Shown in pieces: positions 41,732-51,402 of a DNA stretch of 60,345 nt. Under the pieces are notes generated by a model. The model worked only from the letters and a program-made list of their open reading frames with translations, searched no databases and was not told where the DNA came from. The DNA comes from Ectothiorhodospira mobilis (lineage in GTDB: Bacteria; Pseudomonadota; Gammaproteobacteria; Ectothiorhodospirales; Ectothiorhodospiraceae). The number at the start of each line of letters is the position of its first letter. The first letter of the stretch is position 1. The translations under genes and the position numbers were made by a program. The stretch covers positions 1 through 60,345 of the forward strand of contig NZ_NRSK01000017.1 of the NCBI RefSeq assembly GCF_016584115.1, in the 5' to 3' direction.

Positions 41732-43012
41732 TCACAGGCTCCGGAGCACCTCACCGGCGGCCTGGATGGTGGCCTCCACGTCGCCCGCGCTGTGGCTGCT
41801 GGACAGGAAGCCCGCCTCGAAGGCGGACGGGGCCAGGTAGACCCCCTTGTCCAGCATGGCGTGGAAGAAGCGGCCGAAGCGGTCGGTGTCGCACTGGCTC
41901 ACCTGCTGGAAATTCCCCACCTGGGGCTGTTCGGTGAAGAACAGGCCGAACATGCCCCCCACCTGGTTGGCGGCCATGGGCACACCCGCCTTCTCCGCCT
42001 CCCCCAGGATGCCGGACACCAGGGTCTCGGCCTTGGCGGTGAGGTCGTCGTGGAAGCCGGGGGCTGCGAGGATCTCCAGGGTCTTGAGCCCGGCGGTCAT
42101 GGCGATGGGATTCCCCGAGAGGGTGCCGGCCTGATAGACGGGCCCCAGGGGCGAGAGATGCTCCATCACCTGGCGGCGGCCGCCCAGGGCCCCCACCGGC
42201 ATGCCGCCGCCGATGACCTTGCCCAGGGTGGTGAGGTCGGGCTTGACGTCATACAGCTCCTGGGCCCCGCCCCGGGCCACGCGGAAACCGGTCATCACCT
42301 CATCGAAGATCAGCAGGGCGCCGTGCTCATCGCACACGCTGCGCAGCCCCTCCAGGAAACCCGGGGCCGGGGGCACGCAGTTCATGTTGCCCGCCACCGG
42401 CTCGACGATGATGCAGGCGATCTGATCGCCGAAGCGGGAGAAGGTCTCCTTCACCTGCTCCAGGTCGTTGTAGGGCACGGTGAGGGTGTGTTCCGCCAGG
42501 GAGGCGGGCACCCCCGGGGAGCTGGGCACCCCCAGGGTCAGGGCCCCGGAGCCGGCCTTCACCAGCAGGGAGTCGCCGTGGCCGTGGTAGCAACCCTCGA
42601 ACTTGACGATCTTGTCGCGTCCGGTGAAGCCCCGGGCCAGGCGGATGGCGCTCATGGTGGCCTCGGAACCGGAGCTGGTCATGCGCACCATGTCCATGGA
42701 GGGCACCAGTTCGCACACCCGCTCCGCCATCTCCGTCTCCAGGGACGTGGGTGCGCCGAAGGAGAGGCCGTTGAGGGCCGCTTCGCGCACCGCCTCAATC
42801 ACCTCCGGATGGGCATGACCGACGATCATCGGACCCCAGGAGCCCACGTAGTCGATGTAGCGGTTGCCGTCCACGTCGTAGATATAGGCCCCCTGGGCCC
42901 GCTCCATGAAGATGGGTTCGCCGCCGACGCCCCGGAAGGCGCGCACCGGGGAGTTCACCCCGCCGGGGATGTGTTTCTGGGCTGCCTCGAAGCATTCATG
43001 GGTTTTCGTCAT
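41732..43012 (-). CDS. hemL: Glutamate-1-semialdehyde 2,1-aminomutase
   Basis: 426 residues, PLP-dependent class III aminotransferase fold. [50 protein letters not shown] and the PLP-lysine region [20 protein letters not shown] are diagnostic. It converts glutamate-1-semialdehyde to 5-aminolevulinate in the cytoplasm, the entry to haem and, in this phototroph, bacteriochlorophyll. The ATG at 43012 ([11 protein letters not shown]) matches the family start; the frame extends to 43099 without similarity. Confidence 0.97.
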   Translation of the reverse strand: MTKTHECFEAAQKHIPGGVNSPVRAFRGVGGEPIFMERAQGAYIYDVDGNRYIDYVGSWGPMIVGHAHPEVIEAVREAALNGLSFGAPTSLETEMAERVCELVPSMDMVRMTSSGSEATMSAIRLARGFTGRDKIVKFEGCYHGHGDSLLVKAGSGALTLGVPSSPGVPASLAEHTLTVPYNDLEQVKETFSRFGDQIACIIVEPVAGNMNCVPPAPGFLEGLRSVCDEHGALLIFDEVMTGFRVARGGAQELYDVKPDLTTLGKVIGGGMPVGALGGRRQVMEHLSPLGPVYQAGTLSGNPIAMTAGLKTLEILAAPGFHDDLTAKAETLVSGILGEAEKAGVPMAANQVGGMFGLFFTEQPQVGNFQQVSQCDTDRFGRFFHAMLDKGVYLAPSAFEAGFLSSSHSAGDVEATIQAAGEVLRSL

Positions 43013-43142
43013 GGCCTGCTCTTTTCCTGGTTCACTGGGTGAAGGGCAAAGGCGAAAAGATACTCCATCTGCCCCGGGGCGCAAAACCGGGGCCGTCAAT
43101 CCAGGATCGCCCTCGGGGGGATATCGGGGCAGGGCGTGCGTT

Positions 43143-44423
43143 TCAGCAGGGATCCATGGGTAGGCAGATGCGTTTTCGGGTGCCCCTCTGTGCCTCCCGC
43201 TCTGCCTCCTTTGGATCGGCGCTGGCGGGAGCGATACGCCGCAAGACCTGGCCGTTGCCCTCCACGGTCCCTTTCACTACCCGGGCCCGGGCGATGCGTT
43301 CGGTGACGTGGGTGATTTCCACCTCGGCGCACCAGGTTTCCCTATGGGCAAGATCCTCTCCATGATAGGGGTCGCTGTAGGCTCGCCCAACGTCGTAGAC
43401 CGCCCACCGCTGTCCAGGCTGGACCAGGGTGCCCCCCTGGTTGAGTACGATGGTCTCTCCCCGGCTCTCCACCACCCGCAAGGGGTAGATGACATCCACG
43501 GCCTGGAAGACCAGCTCATTACCAAGGGCGTTGTAGACCCGTTGGGGTAGGGCACGATGGGCCTCCGGATCGATCCCCAGGTCTTCCAGATGGGTGTTCA
43601 GGGTATGGGCCCACATGATCTGTCCGGTGGCCGGGATCACGATCCGGGCCTCCAGGGTGGCCATGCCTTCTCCTTGGCGGGCGGTTTCCCCGGTGATGCG
43701 GTTGGTGACGGGGATGGTGCGCATGTCCATTCCGGTGAGGCGGGCGGTCAGCAGATAATCGGCGCCCAGCCTGCGCCCCAGCATGGCCTTTTCGGCCACC
43801 GGGACACGTCCTGTGGCCACAAAACGCTGTTCTTCCTCGATGGCCTGCTGCATATCCCGTTCCAATACAGAGAACCGCCGTGAGCTGACGAGTGCGCGTA
43901 CGATGGCCTGGGTCAGGCGATGGGAGGCTTCCCGGGCGCTGGGGGTGTGTTCCCCCAGGCGAAGGTCGCTGGCCTCCACCTCCACGGGATAGACCGCGAT
44001 ACGTCGGCGGTTCCCTTGCGCGTCTTTTCCAGGGGTGCGGTAAACGGGAACCTGGACCTCAAGACGGACCCGTTGTCCGCCACCGGCGGCCGGGGAGACC
44101 TGGAGCACCCGGTAACCGCTGATCAGGCCCTGGCTTTGCACCTGCGTGCCGCTTTCCACCCGGGCTTCATGCTGGATGGAGGCCTCACGCCCCTGATCAT
44201 CCCGGATGGACAGGCGCTGCATGTGACTGCGGATCTCCCGGCTGGCGTCCACCCGGGCACCATGGACCTGACGCACGGCATCCCCCAGGGCATTGAAGAT
44301 GGCCTGTTCGCGATCGATTCCAGTAGCTTCGGCCTGTACGGTGCGTGTGCTCACCTCACCCCAGGCCGTTCCGTTCAACAGGATCAGTAGCAGCGTGAAC
44401 AGTACGGTGTTCAGGCAGCGCAT
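43143..44423 (-). CDS. CsgG/FlgT-like secreted envelope protein
   Basis: 426 residues with a signal peptide ([20 protein letters not shown], cleavage near AWG-EV). [20 protein letters not shown] near residue 35 and a middle [19 protein letters not shown] with a conserved [20 protein letters not shown] resemble the FlgT middle domain and CsgG-type proteins. Last gene of a four-gene envelope operon. ATG at 44423, best spaced from GGAG, overlaps the previous stop in TGATG. A role with the LpoB-like protein in cell-wall assembly is an inference. Confidence 0.65.
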   Translation of the reverse strand: MRCLNTVLFTLLLILLNGTAWGEVSTRTVQAEATGIDREQAIFNALGDAVRQVHGARVDASREIRSHMQRLSIRDDQGREASIQHEARVESGTQVQSQGLISGYRVLQVSPAAGGGQRVRLEVQVPVYRTPGKDAQGNRRRIAVYPVEVEASDLRLGEHTPSAREASHRLTQAIVRALVSSRRFSVLERDMQQAIEEEQRFVATGRVPVAEKAMLGRRLGADYLLTARLTGMDMRTIPVTNRITGETARQGEGMATLEARIVIPATGQIMWAHTLNTHLEDLGIDPEAHRALPQRVYNALGNELVFQAVDVIYPLRVVESRGETIVLNQGGTLVQPGQRWAVYDVGRAYSDPYHGEDLAHRETWCAEVEITHVTERIARARVVKGTVEGNGQVLRRIAPASADPKEAEREAQRGTRKRICLPMDPC

Positions 44424-45733
44424 CACCATTCTCCGAAGGCGCCGGTGGAACGGGTCTGGACGGGGGTGGACTGGTCCTGAGGGGCTGTTTCAGGCGATGA
44501 AGGTGCGTCCGTGGTCTCCTCACGGGCCTGGGCGGCGGTGGCGGGGGACCAATACTTCACGTATCCGAGATAGGGGTGGCCGGTGGCGGGGTCCGTGGCA
44601 CTCCACTGTCCGATGGTCTGCACCCCCTGCAGACGGGCATCGGCCTCTGAGCGCAGGACGGCGTTCACCATGCGGCCCACTCCGGCATGAGTGTGGATAT
44701 GAGAACGTCCATCTCCCCGTGTTTCCCGGATCTTTTCCCGCAACTGGCGGCGTGTGCTCTCCTTTTGCCCCTCCACTGTCATGCTGGCGAACTGTGCCAG
44801 CCATCCATCGGCCATCATTTGGGCGCTTTCCCGGGCGGCTTCCATCTCGATGCTGATGTCAAATTCGTCCATGGTGCCCCGGACCAGTGCTGGCGCCGCC
44901 ATACCGAAGGAAAGCAGTCCAAATCGGCCCTGAGCATCCACCACCGGTTGTACCCCGAAATACCCCAGCATGGGGACTCCGGCTTCCAGCTGAGGAGCAA
45001 GCCGGTCCTGGACCGCCTCCACCGGGAGGGCTTGGAGCGGAGCCCCTTTTCCTGTACGAAGCTGCCGTCCGAATTCACTGAAACGGTCGGATTTCACCAC
45101 CACGACGCTCACTTGACCGTTGTTGCGCGGCCCCGGTCCGCCCGTGCGTTCAATGACGCCAAAGACCCCGATGCCTGAAAGTTCCCCCATGGCCCGCCAG
45201 GTGGTTTCGGAGACGAATTCATCCAGGACCATCTGCTTGCGTTCGGCGATGGTCATCTGTGGAAGACTCGATGGATCCCCTCCCAACTCCTTGATGACCT
45301 TGTTGAGGGTCTGCAATGAGGCTTCCGCCAGGCGCCCTGCCAGGGCTTCGCCCAGGGCCTGGAGGGTGGTGGCATCCCGTGCCTGTTCAGGCAGGTCATC
45401 CTGCAGGAACCGGTCGGTCATGCTCTTGCCGATGCGCACCGAGTCCTGGGAAACCAGTTCGCCCATGGCTTTCAGGAAGGCGGCCTCGGTGGCCTGCAGA
45501 CGGGCCTGGCTGAACTCGATGCGGGTGGGGTCCATGATGATGTCTTCCGTGGCCACCACGAGGGTGCCGCCACCGGGGTTGTTGGGGGACTGACCCATCT
45601 GCCAGCCACGCTCTTCGAGGAACTGGCGCACAAGATCATCGCCCGGCGAGGCCTCGGAGACGGACATGAAGGGGGAAGGCGGGTTGGCTTCCTCCATCCG
45701 GGGCGCTCCATCCTCCGGGATGGTCTGCGCCAT
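44423..45733 (-). CDS. Conserved secreted protein of the LpoB operon, signal peptide displaced by a frameshift
   Basis: 436 residues from the only in-frame ATG, with no recognised domain. Conserved-looking parts are DDLVRQFLEERGWQMGQSPN, QSVVVVKSDRFSEF-like strands and a long helical middle. It occurs next to COG3014-like, LpoB-like and CsgG-like genes, an arrangement I know from several marine gammaproteobacteria. Without the upstream 56 bp it lacks an export signal, which is unlikely for its neighbours; see the feature at 45734-45789. The function is unknown. Confidence 0.6.
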   Translation of the reverse strand: MAQTIPEDGAPRMEEANPPSPFMSVSEASPGDDLVRQFLEERGWQMGQSPNNPGGGTLVVATEDIIMDPTRIEFSQARLQATEAAFLKAMGELVSQDSVRIGKSMTDRFLQDDLPEQARDATTLQALGEALAGRLAEASLQTLNKVIKELGGDPSSLPQMTIAERKQMVLDEFVSETTWRAMGELSGIGVFGVIERTGGPGPRNNGQVSVVVVKSDRFSEFGRQLRTGKGAPLQALPVEAVQDRLAPQLEAGVPMLGYFGVQPVVDAQGRFGLLSFGMAAPALVRGTMDEFDISIEMEAARESAQMMADGWLAQFASMTVEGQKESTRRQLREKIRETRGDGRSHIHTHAGVGRMVNAVLRSEADARLQGVQTIGQWSATDPATGHPYLGYVKYWSPATAAQAREETTDAPSSPETAPQDQSTPVQTRSTGAFGEW

Positions 45734-45789
45734 GCCCCATGTGGGGAGAAGAAGCGGAGGATGACGGGGGTGGAGCGGGCTATGCGCAT
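45734..45789 (-). other. Out-of-frame signal peptide start of the preceding gene
   Basis: ATG at 45789 has AAGGAGG five bases upstream and reads MRIARSTPVILRFF before turning to nonsense. In the frame of the following CDS the same DNA reads LLLPTWGMAQTI. One added base near 45754 would join them into a normal signal peptide ending GMA-QT. The gene start is therefore probably 45789, with a one-base indel that is real or a sequencing error. Confidence 0.65.
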
Positions 45790-45798
45790 GGGGCCTCC

Positions 45799-46398
45799 TT
45801 ACCAGGTGACAGAATCTTTGGGTCCGCGTTTGATGACGCGGGTCTCGTTTTCCCAGATGGCCAGGCCCGAGGTCAGGTCGGTGAGGGAGAGTTGCAGGTA
45901 GTACTCCACCTGCTGTTCCCGGCCCACCCGGTGGTTGCGTTGCAGAATCTTGCCGGAGAGGCTCAGATCGGGTGCCTGCAGGGTCCCTTTACGCTCGACG
46001 CCGCGTTGATCGAATTCTTCGGAGTCCCGCAGTGTGCGGGCCAGCATGTTCATCTCATCCTCGGGACCATCAATGCCCACGGCCGTGGTCGTGGCCACCC
46101 GGCCGGAGTTGAGCAGTTCCGTGCGGATTCGTTTTACGAGCTGATCGGTATCAAGCCGCTGCATGGTGTCGTTGATGATGCGGCTGACCACCAGCACGTA
46201 GCGTCCGCCGTTGGGATTGTCCACGGCGCCGCTGGCGAGCAGGGAATCCACGGATTCGGCGGCGGCCTGTTCGAAGTCGCGGTAATCCAGAGTCATGGTA
46301 ACGGGGCCTTCGTCCGTTTCCGGGTCCACATAGCGTGCCGGTCCGGCGCAGCCGGCCAGTAGCAGGATGGGGAGGATCAGCAGGAGAGTTGTTTTCAT
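45799..46398 (-). CDS. LpoB-like penicillin-binding-protein activator lipoprotein
   Basis: 199 residues. MKTTLLLILPILLLAGCAGP is a lipoprotein signal with lipobox LAGC. VLVVSRIINDTMQRLDTDQL is the best conserved stretch of the LpoB family, followed by VKRIRTELLNSGRV. In E. coli LpoB is an outer-membrane lipoprotein that activates the peptidoglycan synthase PBP1b. The start is set at 46398 to give the lipoprotein signal; a longer open frame to 46476 has no start of quality. Second gene of the operon starting at 47962. Confidence 0.82.
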   Translation of the reverse strand: MKTTLLLILPILLLAGCAGPARYVDPETDEGPVTMTLDYRDFEQAAAESVDSLLASGAVDNPNGGRYVLVVSRIINDTMQRLDTDQLVKRIRTELLNSGRVATTTAVGIDGPEDEMNMLARTLRDSEEFDQRGVERKGTLQAPDLSLSGKILQRNHRVGREQQVEYYLQLSLTDLTSGLAIWENETRVIKRGPKDSVTW

Positions 46399-46420
46399 CG
46401 GTTTGTTCCAGGATGGTGTC

Positions 46421-47962
46421 TCAACGGGGTTGTGTCTCAACGGGGGCATGGGCTTCGGCAACGGCGGTGGCTGCACGGCTGGAGCCAGGGAACGATAGAT
46501 GCCGGCCCGGGATGCGCCCCTGCAGATCCACCAGATCCACCTCGATGCCGCCCAGTGTGCTGGGGCGCTTGATGTAGACGAGGGTATAGGGCCAGTCGGG
46601 CAGATCCAGCGTACCCAGGGTTCCGGAGTGGTTGGCCAGGATCAGCTGGCCGGAGCTGGGGCGTGGCATGCGGGTGACCTGCCAGTGGTCGGGAAGGGCC
46701 TGCCAGCTGCGCAGGTCCGCCCGGGTTGTGGCCATAGACAGCATGGCCGAGCCATAGCGCCCTAAAACCCCGAGTTTTTCTGCGGCTACATCCTGCAGGG
46801 TGGTCTTGAGGACCGCCGAGGTGATGGCACGGGTGAGCACCGCCGGGAAACGGGCCTTCATTTCGGTCCGGATCACCTTCCCCATGGGAGAGAAGGGTTC
46901 CAGTGGAGGGATTTCCCCGCGGGGGGCTTCGATCCGGAAGCCATCCTCGACGGCCGTGCGTTCCCGGTACCGGGGCAGGGCGATGCCGGTATAGGCGGGA
47001 TCGTCCCCCTCCCGGTTCAGGAGCAGGAGCGGGACATCGAAACGCACCTCCCGCGCTACCGGACCCAGCCCGTTTTCATAGATCACCCACACCAGGGGTT
47101 CGATGGATTCCCGTTGCACCGAACCCCTGGCCAGTGCCTCAGCCAGCCGAACGTCCGCCGCCAGTCGGGGGTGCTCCGGTTCCATTCCGGCCACACGTTT
47201 CAGGGACTGGAGGGCACGTTCCAGGTCACCGGAATCGCTGGCCAGGAAATACAGGCCGTGGAGATAGGTGGCTGCCGGTACCATGAATTCGGAGTAGATG
47301 CCCCATTCTGAAAAGCGGCCGTAATGGTTTTCCACCGTGCTTTGCAGTGCGTCGCTTTTCAGGCTATTGAGAATGGATGCCTTCCTGGGGTCCTCGCTGT
47401 TTTCACCCTCTTGCCGTTCCTGCAGCGCGGCCCGCTGGGCCTGGATCTCGTCCGAAAAGTGTTCGATTGCCCGCCGGGTGCGATCGTCCGCGCGGTTGAA
47501 TTCGATGCGGGCATTTTCCGTATCCCCCTGCTGCAGAAAGGACAGTCCCTTATAGGTGTTGATCAGGATCCGTTCGGACAGCAACGGGGTGTAGTCGCGA
47601 TGGGCGTCATTGAGTAGGACGGCCATCCCCGTTTCCAGCATTTTGGCTCCGCTTCCCCGGGTGTCGTTCATTTTGATACCTTGTTCCGCCTCGTCATACA
47701 GCGCGATGGCGGTTTCGGTGTCCCCGGAGATGCGATGGGCCTCGGCTTGGTGCAGCAGTTCCAGCAGCCGTTCATCTTCGGAGGCGTCCTGCCCGGTGAG
47801 GGAGGATGGCGCTTCCATGGCCCGGGAGGCGGCGGTGTAATCCCCCTGTTTCCATGCGGCATTGAAGGCCGTCATCTGGTCCTTTTGATGTTGTGCGGCG
47901 CAGCCCGACAAGATGGCGACCGCAAGGGCAAGCGTCAGGAGAAAGACATGACGTTTCTGCAT
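46421..47962 (-). CDS. COG3014-like lipoprotein with tetratricopeptide-type helices
   Basis: 513 residues. MQKRHVFLLTLALAVAILSG followed by CAAQ is a lipoprotein signal (lipobox LSGC). The N-terminal half is made of TPR-like helical pairs (QAEAHRISGDTETAIALYDE, GLSFLQQGDTENARIEFNRA). The C-terminal half is conserved in the COG3014 family, with RTEMKARFPAVLTRAITSAV. First gene of an operon with the LpoB-like, secreted and CsgG-like genes, so it likely acts at the outer membrane with them. AGAAGGAT is the ribosome site. Confidence 0.72.
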   Translation of the reverse strand: MQKRHVFLLTLALAVAILSGCAAQHQKDQMTAFNAAWKQGDYTAASRAMEAPSSLTGQDASEDERLLELLHQAEAHRISGDTETAIALYDEAEQGIKMNDTRGSGAKMLETGMAVLLNDAHRDYTPLLSERILINTYKGLSFLQQGDTENARIEFNRADDRTRRAIEHFSDEIQAQRAALQERQEGENSEDPRKASILNSLKSDALQSTVENHYGRFSEWGIYSEFMVPAATYLHGLYFLASDSGDLERALQSLKRVAGMEPEHPRLAADVRLAEALARGSVQRESIEPLVWVIYENGLGPVAREVRFDVPLLLLNREGDDPAYTGIALPRYRERTAVEDGFRIEAPRGEIPPLEPFSPMGKVIRTEMKARFPAVLTRAITSAVLKTTLQDVAAEKLGVLGRYGSAMLSMATTRADLRSWQALPDHWQVTRMPRPSSGQLILANHSGTLGTLDLPDWPYTLVYIKRPSTLGGIEVDLVDLQGRIPGRHLSFPGSSRAATAVAEAHAPVETQPR

Positions 47963-48295
47963 GGGGGCATCCTTCTACTTTCTTGAATCTTCCCTTGGCG
48001 TGGCAAAACACTTTACATACGGCGAGAGGGCCTGGACGGTGTGGATCCCGCGAGCTCGGTGTCTAGGTGTGGGGATCCTGGAAGGGGCGCGGTGGGGCGC
48101 AGGGGCGTCGTGGACCATCGCCCTGAGATCGGAAAAACGGGACTAAAAACTGGGGGGTGCGGGGTTGCAAAGGTGGACTTCTCCCTGAATGCGAACGGTG
48201 GTCTTGCCACCGTCGGATTCCATGCCGGTGACTGTAATGTACCCTTGCAGGGGGAGGAGATTCAATGCATGTGGGGTGCGCCACCTTGCGGTGGA
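47963..48295. promoter_or_regulatory. Gap between thiE and the lipoprotein operon
   Basis: No gene seen. The leftward promoter of the operon must lie near 47963-48060, but no clear -35/-10 pair is visible. ACGGTGG-N5-CCACCGT (48195-48213) is a 7-bp hairpin downstream of thiE that may act as a weak terminator. Confidence 0.35.
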
Positions 48296-48937
48296 TCAGC
48301 CGGGAGCGGGGAAGGCGAGTCGGATGCGTGTGGCGGCGGCACGGATGTCCGGTGCGGCGAACACCCCCTGGATCACCGCCACCATATGGGCGCCGGCCTG
48401 GATCACCTGTGCAGCGTTATCCGGGGTGATGCCGCCGATGGCGGCGATGGGCAGGTGCAGGCGTGTCCGGGCTTCGCGGATGAGCGCCAGGGGGGCGTGC
48501 ACGGCCCCGGGTTTGGTGGTGGAGGGGAAGACGGCGCCGAAGGCCACGTAGCCGGCGCCGCGGGCGGCGGCGTCCTCGGCCCGCTCCAGGCGGTCGTAGC
48601 AGGAGACGCCGATGAGGGCCCCGGGCCCCAGGGCCGCCCGGGCCTCTTCTAGGGCGGCATCCTCGCGTCCCACATGGACGCCGTCCGCCGCCACCGCGGC
48701 CGCTAGGTCCAGGTCGTCGTTGACGAGAAACAGGGCGCCGTGTCGGGTGCACAGGGCCTTCAGGGCCCGGGCGGTCTCCAGACGGCGGGCGGCGTCGCCG
48801 GATTTGTCCCGATATTGCAGGATACGGGCGCCCCCCTGCAGGGCCTGCTCCACCCGGGGCAGCAGGGTGTGGGGCGCCTCTTCGGGGGTGATGAGGTAGA
48901 GGCCGCTCAGGGCTTTAGTGGGGTGTGCGCAGGTCAT
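48296..48937 (-). CDS. thiE: Thiamine-phosphate synthase
   Basis: 213 residues. [60 protein letters not shown] and the phosphate-binding [20 protein letters not shown] are typical of this TIM-barrel enzyme, which joins the pyrimidine and thiazole halves of thiamine. It overlaps the 3' end of thiD by 23 nt, so the two are co-translated. Confidence 0.95.
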   Translation of the reverse strand: MTCAHPTKALSGLYLITPEEAPHTLLPRVEQALQGGARILQYRDKSGDAARRLETARALKALCTRHGALFLVNDDLDLAAAVAADGVHVGREDAALEEARAALGPGALIGVSCYDRLERAEDAAARGAGYVAFGAVFPSTTKPGAVHAPLALIREARTRLHLPIAAIGGITPDNAAQVIQAGAHMVAVIQGVFAAPDIRAAATRIRLAFPAPG

Positions 48938-49757
48938 CGCCGCTGTCGTCCTCGTCGTCTGCGTCTTCCCGGGCCCAGAACAGGCGGTTGGGGAGCATCT
49001 GTCCCATGCCCAGGCGACGGCCGGCCCGCAGGCTGTGCCAGGTGTAGCTCACGGCCTCGTGCACCGCCACGGGCACCGCCGTGCCCTGGGCCAGCAGGGC
49101 GGCGATGGCGGCGGAGAGGGTGCAGCCGGAGCCGTGGAATTCCCCTTCCAGACGCGGCACGGGGAAGGCCTCCAGGCGGCGGTGATTGCCGTAGAGGGTG
49201 TTGTATACCTCGCTGGTGCGCTCATGGGTGCCGGTGATGAGGACATATTCCGCGCCCTGGTCCAGAAGGGCCATGGCACAGGCATCCAGGGTATCGGAAC
49301 CCCGGGCCAGGGCCCGGGCCTCCAGGGTGTTGGGGGTGAGGACGGTGGTGCGGGGCACCAGCAGTTGCAGGATGCCGTCCACCATCTCCTCGTCCGCCAG
49401 GGCGGCGCCGCCGCCGGCGGCCAGCACCGGGTCCAGGACCAGCGGCAGTTCGGGGTAGTCGTTGAGCAGGGCGTGCAGGGCCTCCACCGCCTCCATGGAC
49501 CCCAGCAGGCCCACCTTGAGGGCGGCCACGGGCATGTCCTCCAGTATCGTCCGGGCCTGCTGGATGATCAGCTCCCCGTCCATGGGGGCCAGCCCCACCA
49601 CGTCGCGGGTGTCCTGTACGGTGACGGCGGTGATCACGGGAACGGCGTGCCCCCCCATGCTGAGGATGGACTCGATATCCGCCTGGATGCCGGCCCCGCC
49701 GGTGGGGTCGCTGCCGGCCAGGGTCATGACGATGGGAACCGACGGCTGCATGATCAT
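48915..49757 (-). CDS. thiD: Hydroxymethylpyrimidine/phosphomethylpyrimidine kinase
   Basis: 280 residues, ribokinase-like fold: [20 protein letters not shown] with [34 protein letters not shown] and [20 protein letters not shown] (anion hole, catalytic Asp/Cys region). It phosphorylates the pyrimidine of thiamine twice. The start at 49757 has GGGAG 7 nt upstream; the open frame beyond it to 50639 is a shadow of the HAD gene. The last 30 residues are unusually acidic ([12 protein letters not shown]). Confidence 0.95.
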   Translation of the reverse strand: MIMQPSVPIVMTLAGSDPTGGAGIQADIESILSMGGHAVPVITAVTVQDTRDVVGLAPMDGELIIQQARTILEDMPVAALKVGLLGSMEAVEALHALLNDYPELPLVLDPVLAAGGGAALADEEMVDGILQLLVPRTTVLTPNTLEARALARGSDTLDACAMALLDQGAEYVLITGTHERTSEVYNTLYGNHRRLEAFPVPRLEGEFHGSGCTLSAAIAALLAQGTAVPVAVHEAVSYTWHSLRAGRRLGMGQMLPNRLFWAREDADDEDDSGDDLRTPH

Positions 49758-49841
49758 GGTAAGCTCCCGCTGTGTGTCTGCACCGAGTGTATCATCCGCT
49801 TCCCCCGGGGACCGGGGCATGGCAATGGCAGGAGGTTCGCC

Positions 49842-50006
49842 GTGAAGAAGTACCAGTGCGTGATCTGCGGTTACATCTACGATGAGGCCCAGGGTCTGCC
49901 GGACGAGGGCTATCCCCCGGGGACACCCTGGGAGGATCTCCCCGAGGACTGGGTGTGCCCGGAGTGCGGGGCCAGCAAGGAGGATTTCGAGCTGATGGCC
50001 GAATGA
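49842..50006 (+). CDS. Rubredoxin
   Basis: 54 residues, GTG start with GGAGG upstream. [20 protein letters not shown] and [16 protein letters not shown] give the two CxxC knuckles that hold one iron. A soluble one-electron carrier. It is divergent from thiD and convergent with the HAD gene. Confidence 0.96.
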   Translation: MKKYQCVICGYIYDEAQGLPDEGYPPGTPWEDLPEDWVCPECGASKEDFELMAE

Positions 50007-50034
50007 GGACCGTGCGCCCCGGGCCGGGAAGAGC

Positions 50035-50694
50035 TCAGCCCCGCAGGCTGATGCGGGGCCAGTCCCGGGCCTGGGCCGTGGCCGCCAGGGTCTCGTCCGG
50101 GTCCACCGCCACCGGACGGGCGACCCGCTCCAGCAGGGGCAGGTCGTTGTGGGAGTCGCTGTAGAACCAGCTGTCCTTAAGGTCCGCTTCGGGATGGGCC
50201 TGGAGCCACTGCTCCAGACGCTGCACCTTGCCGTGCTGGAAGCAGGGGATGCCGGCGAGTTCGCCGGTGTAGGTGCCGTCGCGGAATTCCGGCTCCGTGG
50301 CCAGCAGGTGCTCCACCTCCAGCAGATGGGCGATGGGCTCGGTGACGAAGCGGTTGGTGGCGGTGATGATCGCCAGGGTGTCCCCCCGGGCACGGTGGTG
50401 TTGCAGCAGGTCCCGGGCGCCGGGGGCCAGCAGGGGGCGGATGCGCTCGTCGATGAAGCGTGCCCGCCAGTCCTGGAGGGATTCCAGGGGGTGACTGGCC
50501 AGGGGGGCGAAGGAGAAGCGGCAGAAGGCGTGGATGTCCAGGGTGCCGTTGCGGTACTGATCGAAGAACTCCTGGTTCTTCTGCCGGTAGGTCTCCGGGT
50601 CCACCACCCCCAGTTCCACCAGGAAGCGGCCCCATTCATAGTCGCTGTCTCCCGCCAGCAGGGTGTTGTCCAGGTCGAACAGGGCCAGGCTCAC
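50035..50694 (-). CDS. HAD-superfamily phosphatase
   Basis: 219 residues, SerB-like HAD subfamily IB. Motif I is SLALFDLDNTLLAGDSDYEW with the nucleophile Asp, motif II RGDTLAIITATNRFVTEPIA, and the late acidic motif SWFYSDSHNDLPLLERVARP. Hydrolysis of a phosphomonoester is expected; relatives include homoserine- or phosphoserine-type phosphatases. Adjacent to rppH but transcribed the other way. Confidence 0.9.
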   Translation of the reverse strand: MSLALFDLDNTLLAGDSDYEWGRFLVELGVVDPETYRQKNQEFFDQYRNGTLDIHAFCRFSFAPLASHPLESLQDWRARFIDERIRPLLAPGARDLLQHHRARGDTLAIITATNRFVTEPIAHLLEVEHLLATEPEFRDGTYTGELAGIPCFQHGKVQRLEQWLQAHPEADLKDSWFYSDSHNDLPLLERVARPVAVDPDETLAATAQARDWPRISLRG

Positions 50695-50839
50695 GCCAAT
50701 CCTCCAGGGTCATCGCGGATGGATCCCCATGATACCCGCCTGCGGCCCGTATGTGCCACGCAGGCCGTCGGGCATTTGCCGCGCCGCCCGGCTTATGGAA
50801 AAATGCGGCGTAGGAAACGGCATCCGGATGGCAATGTAA

Positions 50840-51361
50840 GTGATTGATTGCGATGGTTATAGGCCCAATGTAGGGATCATCCTCAGCAACGCGGAGCGCC
50901 GTCTGTTCTGGGCCAAGCGGATCGGCCAGCAGGCCTGGCAGTTCCCCCAGGGGGGGATCCGGCAGGAGGAGACCCCCGAGCAGGCCCTGTACCGCGAGCT
51001 GGAGGAGGAGACCGGCCTGCAGCCCCGGCATGTGGAAGTGGTGGGCTGCACCCGGGACTGGCTGCGCTATCGCCTGCCCAAGCATCTCATCCGGCGGCGC
51101 TCCGATCCCGTATGCATCGGCCAGAAGCAGATCTGGTTCCTGCTGCGCCTGGTGGGAGACGAATCCTGCGTGCGCCTGGATGCCATGTCCAACCCCGAGT
51201 TCGATGCCTGGCGCTGGGTGGATTACTGGCAGCCCACCCGTGAGGTGGTCTTTTTCAAGCGCCAGGTCTATCGCCGTGCCCTGAAGGAGCTGGCGCCGTT
51301 GCTGTTCGACGGCGGCCTGCCCTCCGATACCGCCGAACGGCGCAGCCGCCGCCGGCTTTGA
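50840..51361 (+). CDS. rppH: RNA pyrophosphohydrolase
   Basis: 173 residues, GTG start giving the family N terminus [20 protein letters not shown]. The Nudix box is intact: [17 protein letters not shown] with the E-E-E-T-G-L end. It removes pyrophosphate from mRNA 5' ends to start decay. Followed 41 nt later by ptsP, the conserved rppH-ptsP pair of gammaproteobacteria. Confidence 0.96.
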   Translation: MIDCDGYRPNVGIILSNAERRLFWAKRIGQQAWQFPQGGIRQEETPEQALYRELEEETGLQPRHVEVVGCTRDWLRYRLPKHLIRRRSDPVCIGQKQIWFLLRLVGDESCVRLDAMSNPEFDAWRWVDYWQPTREVVFFKRQVYRRALKELAPLLFDGGLPSDTAERRSRRRL

Positions 51362-51402
51362 TCCATTGCCGCCGAGGCGGCCCGCACCCCGACCCCGCGC
51401 CC

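Noticed and set aside
48001-48060. Sigma-28 promoter TAAAGTGT before the lipoprotein operon
   Set aside because: The second element GCCGATAA is absent at the required distance.
49758-50639. Upstream extension of thiD in the same frame
   Set aside because: It is antisense to the spacer and rubredoxin gene and out of frame with the HAD gene; thiD similarity starts at 49757, with a ribosome site there.
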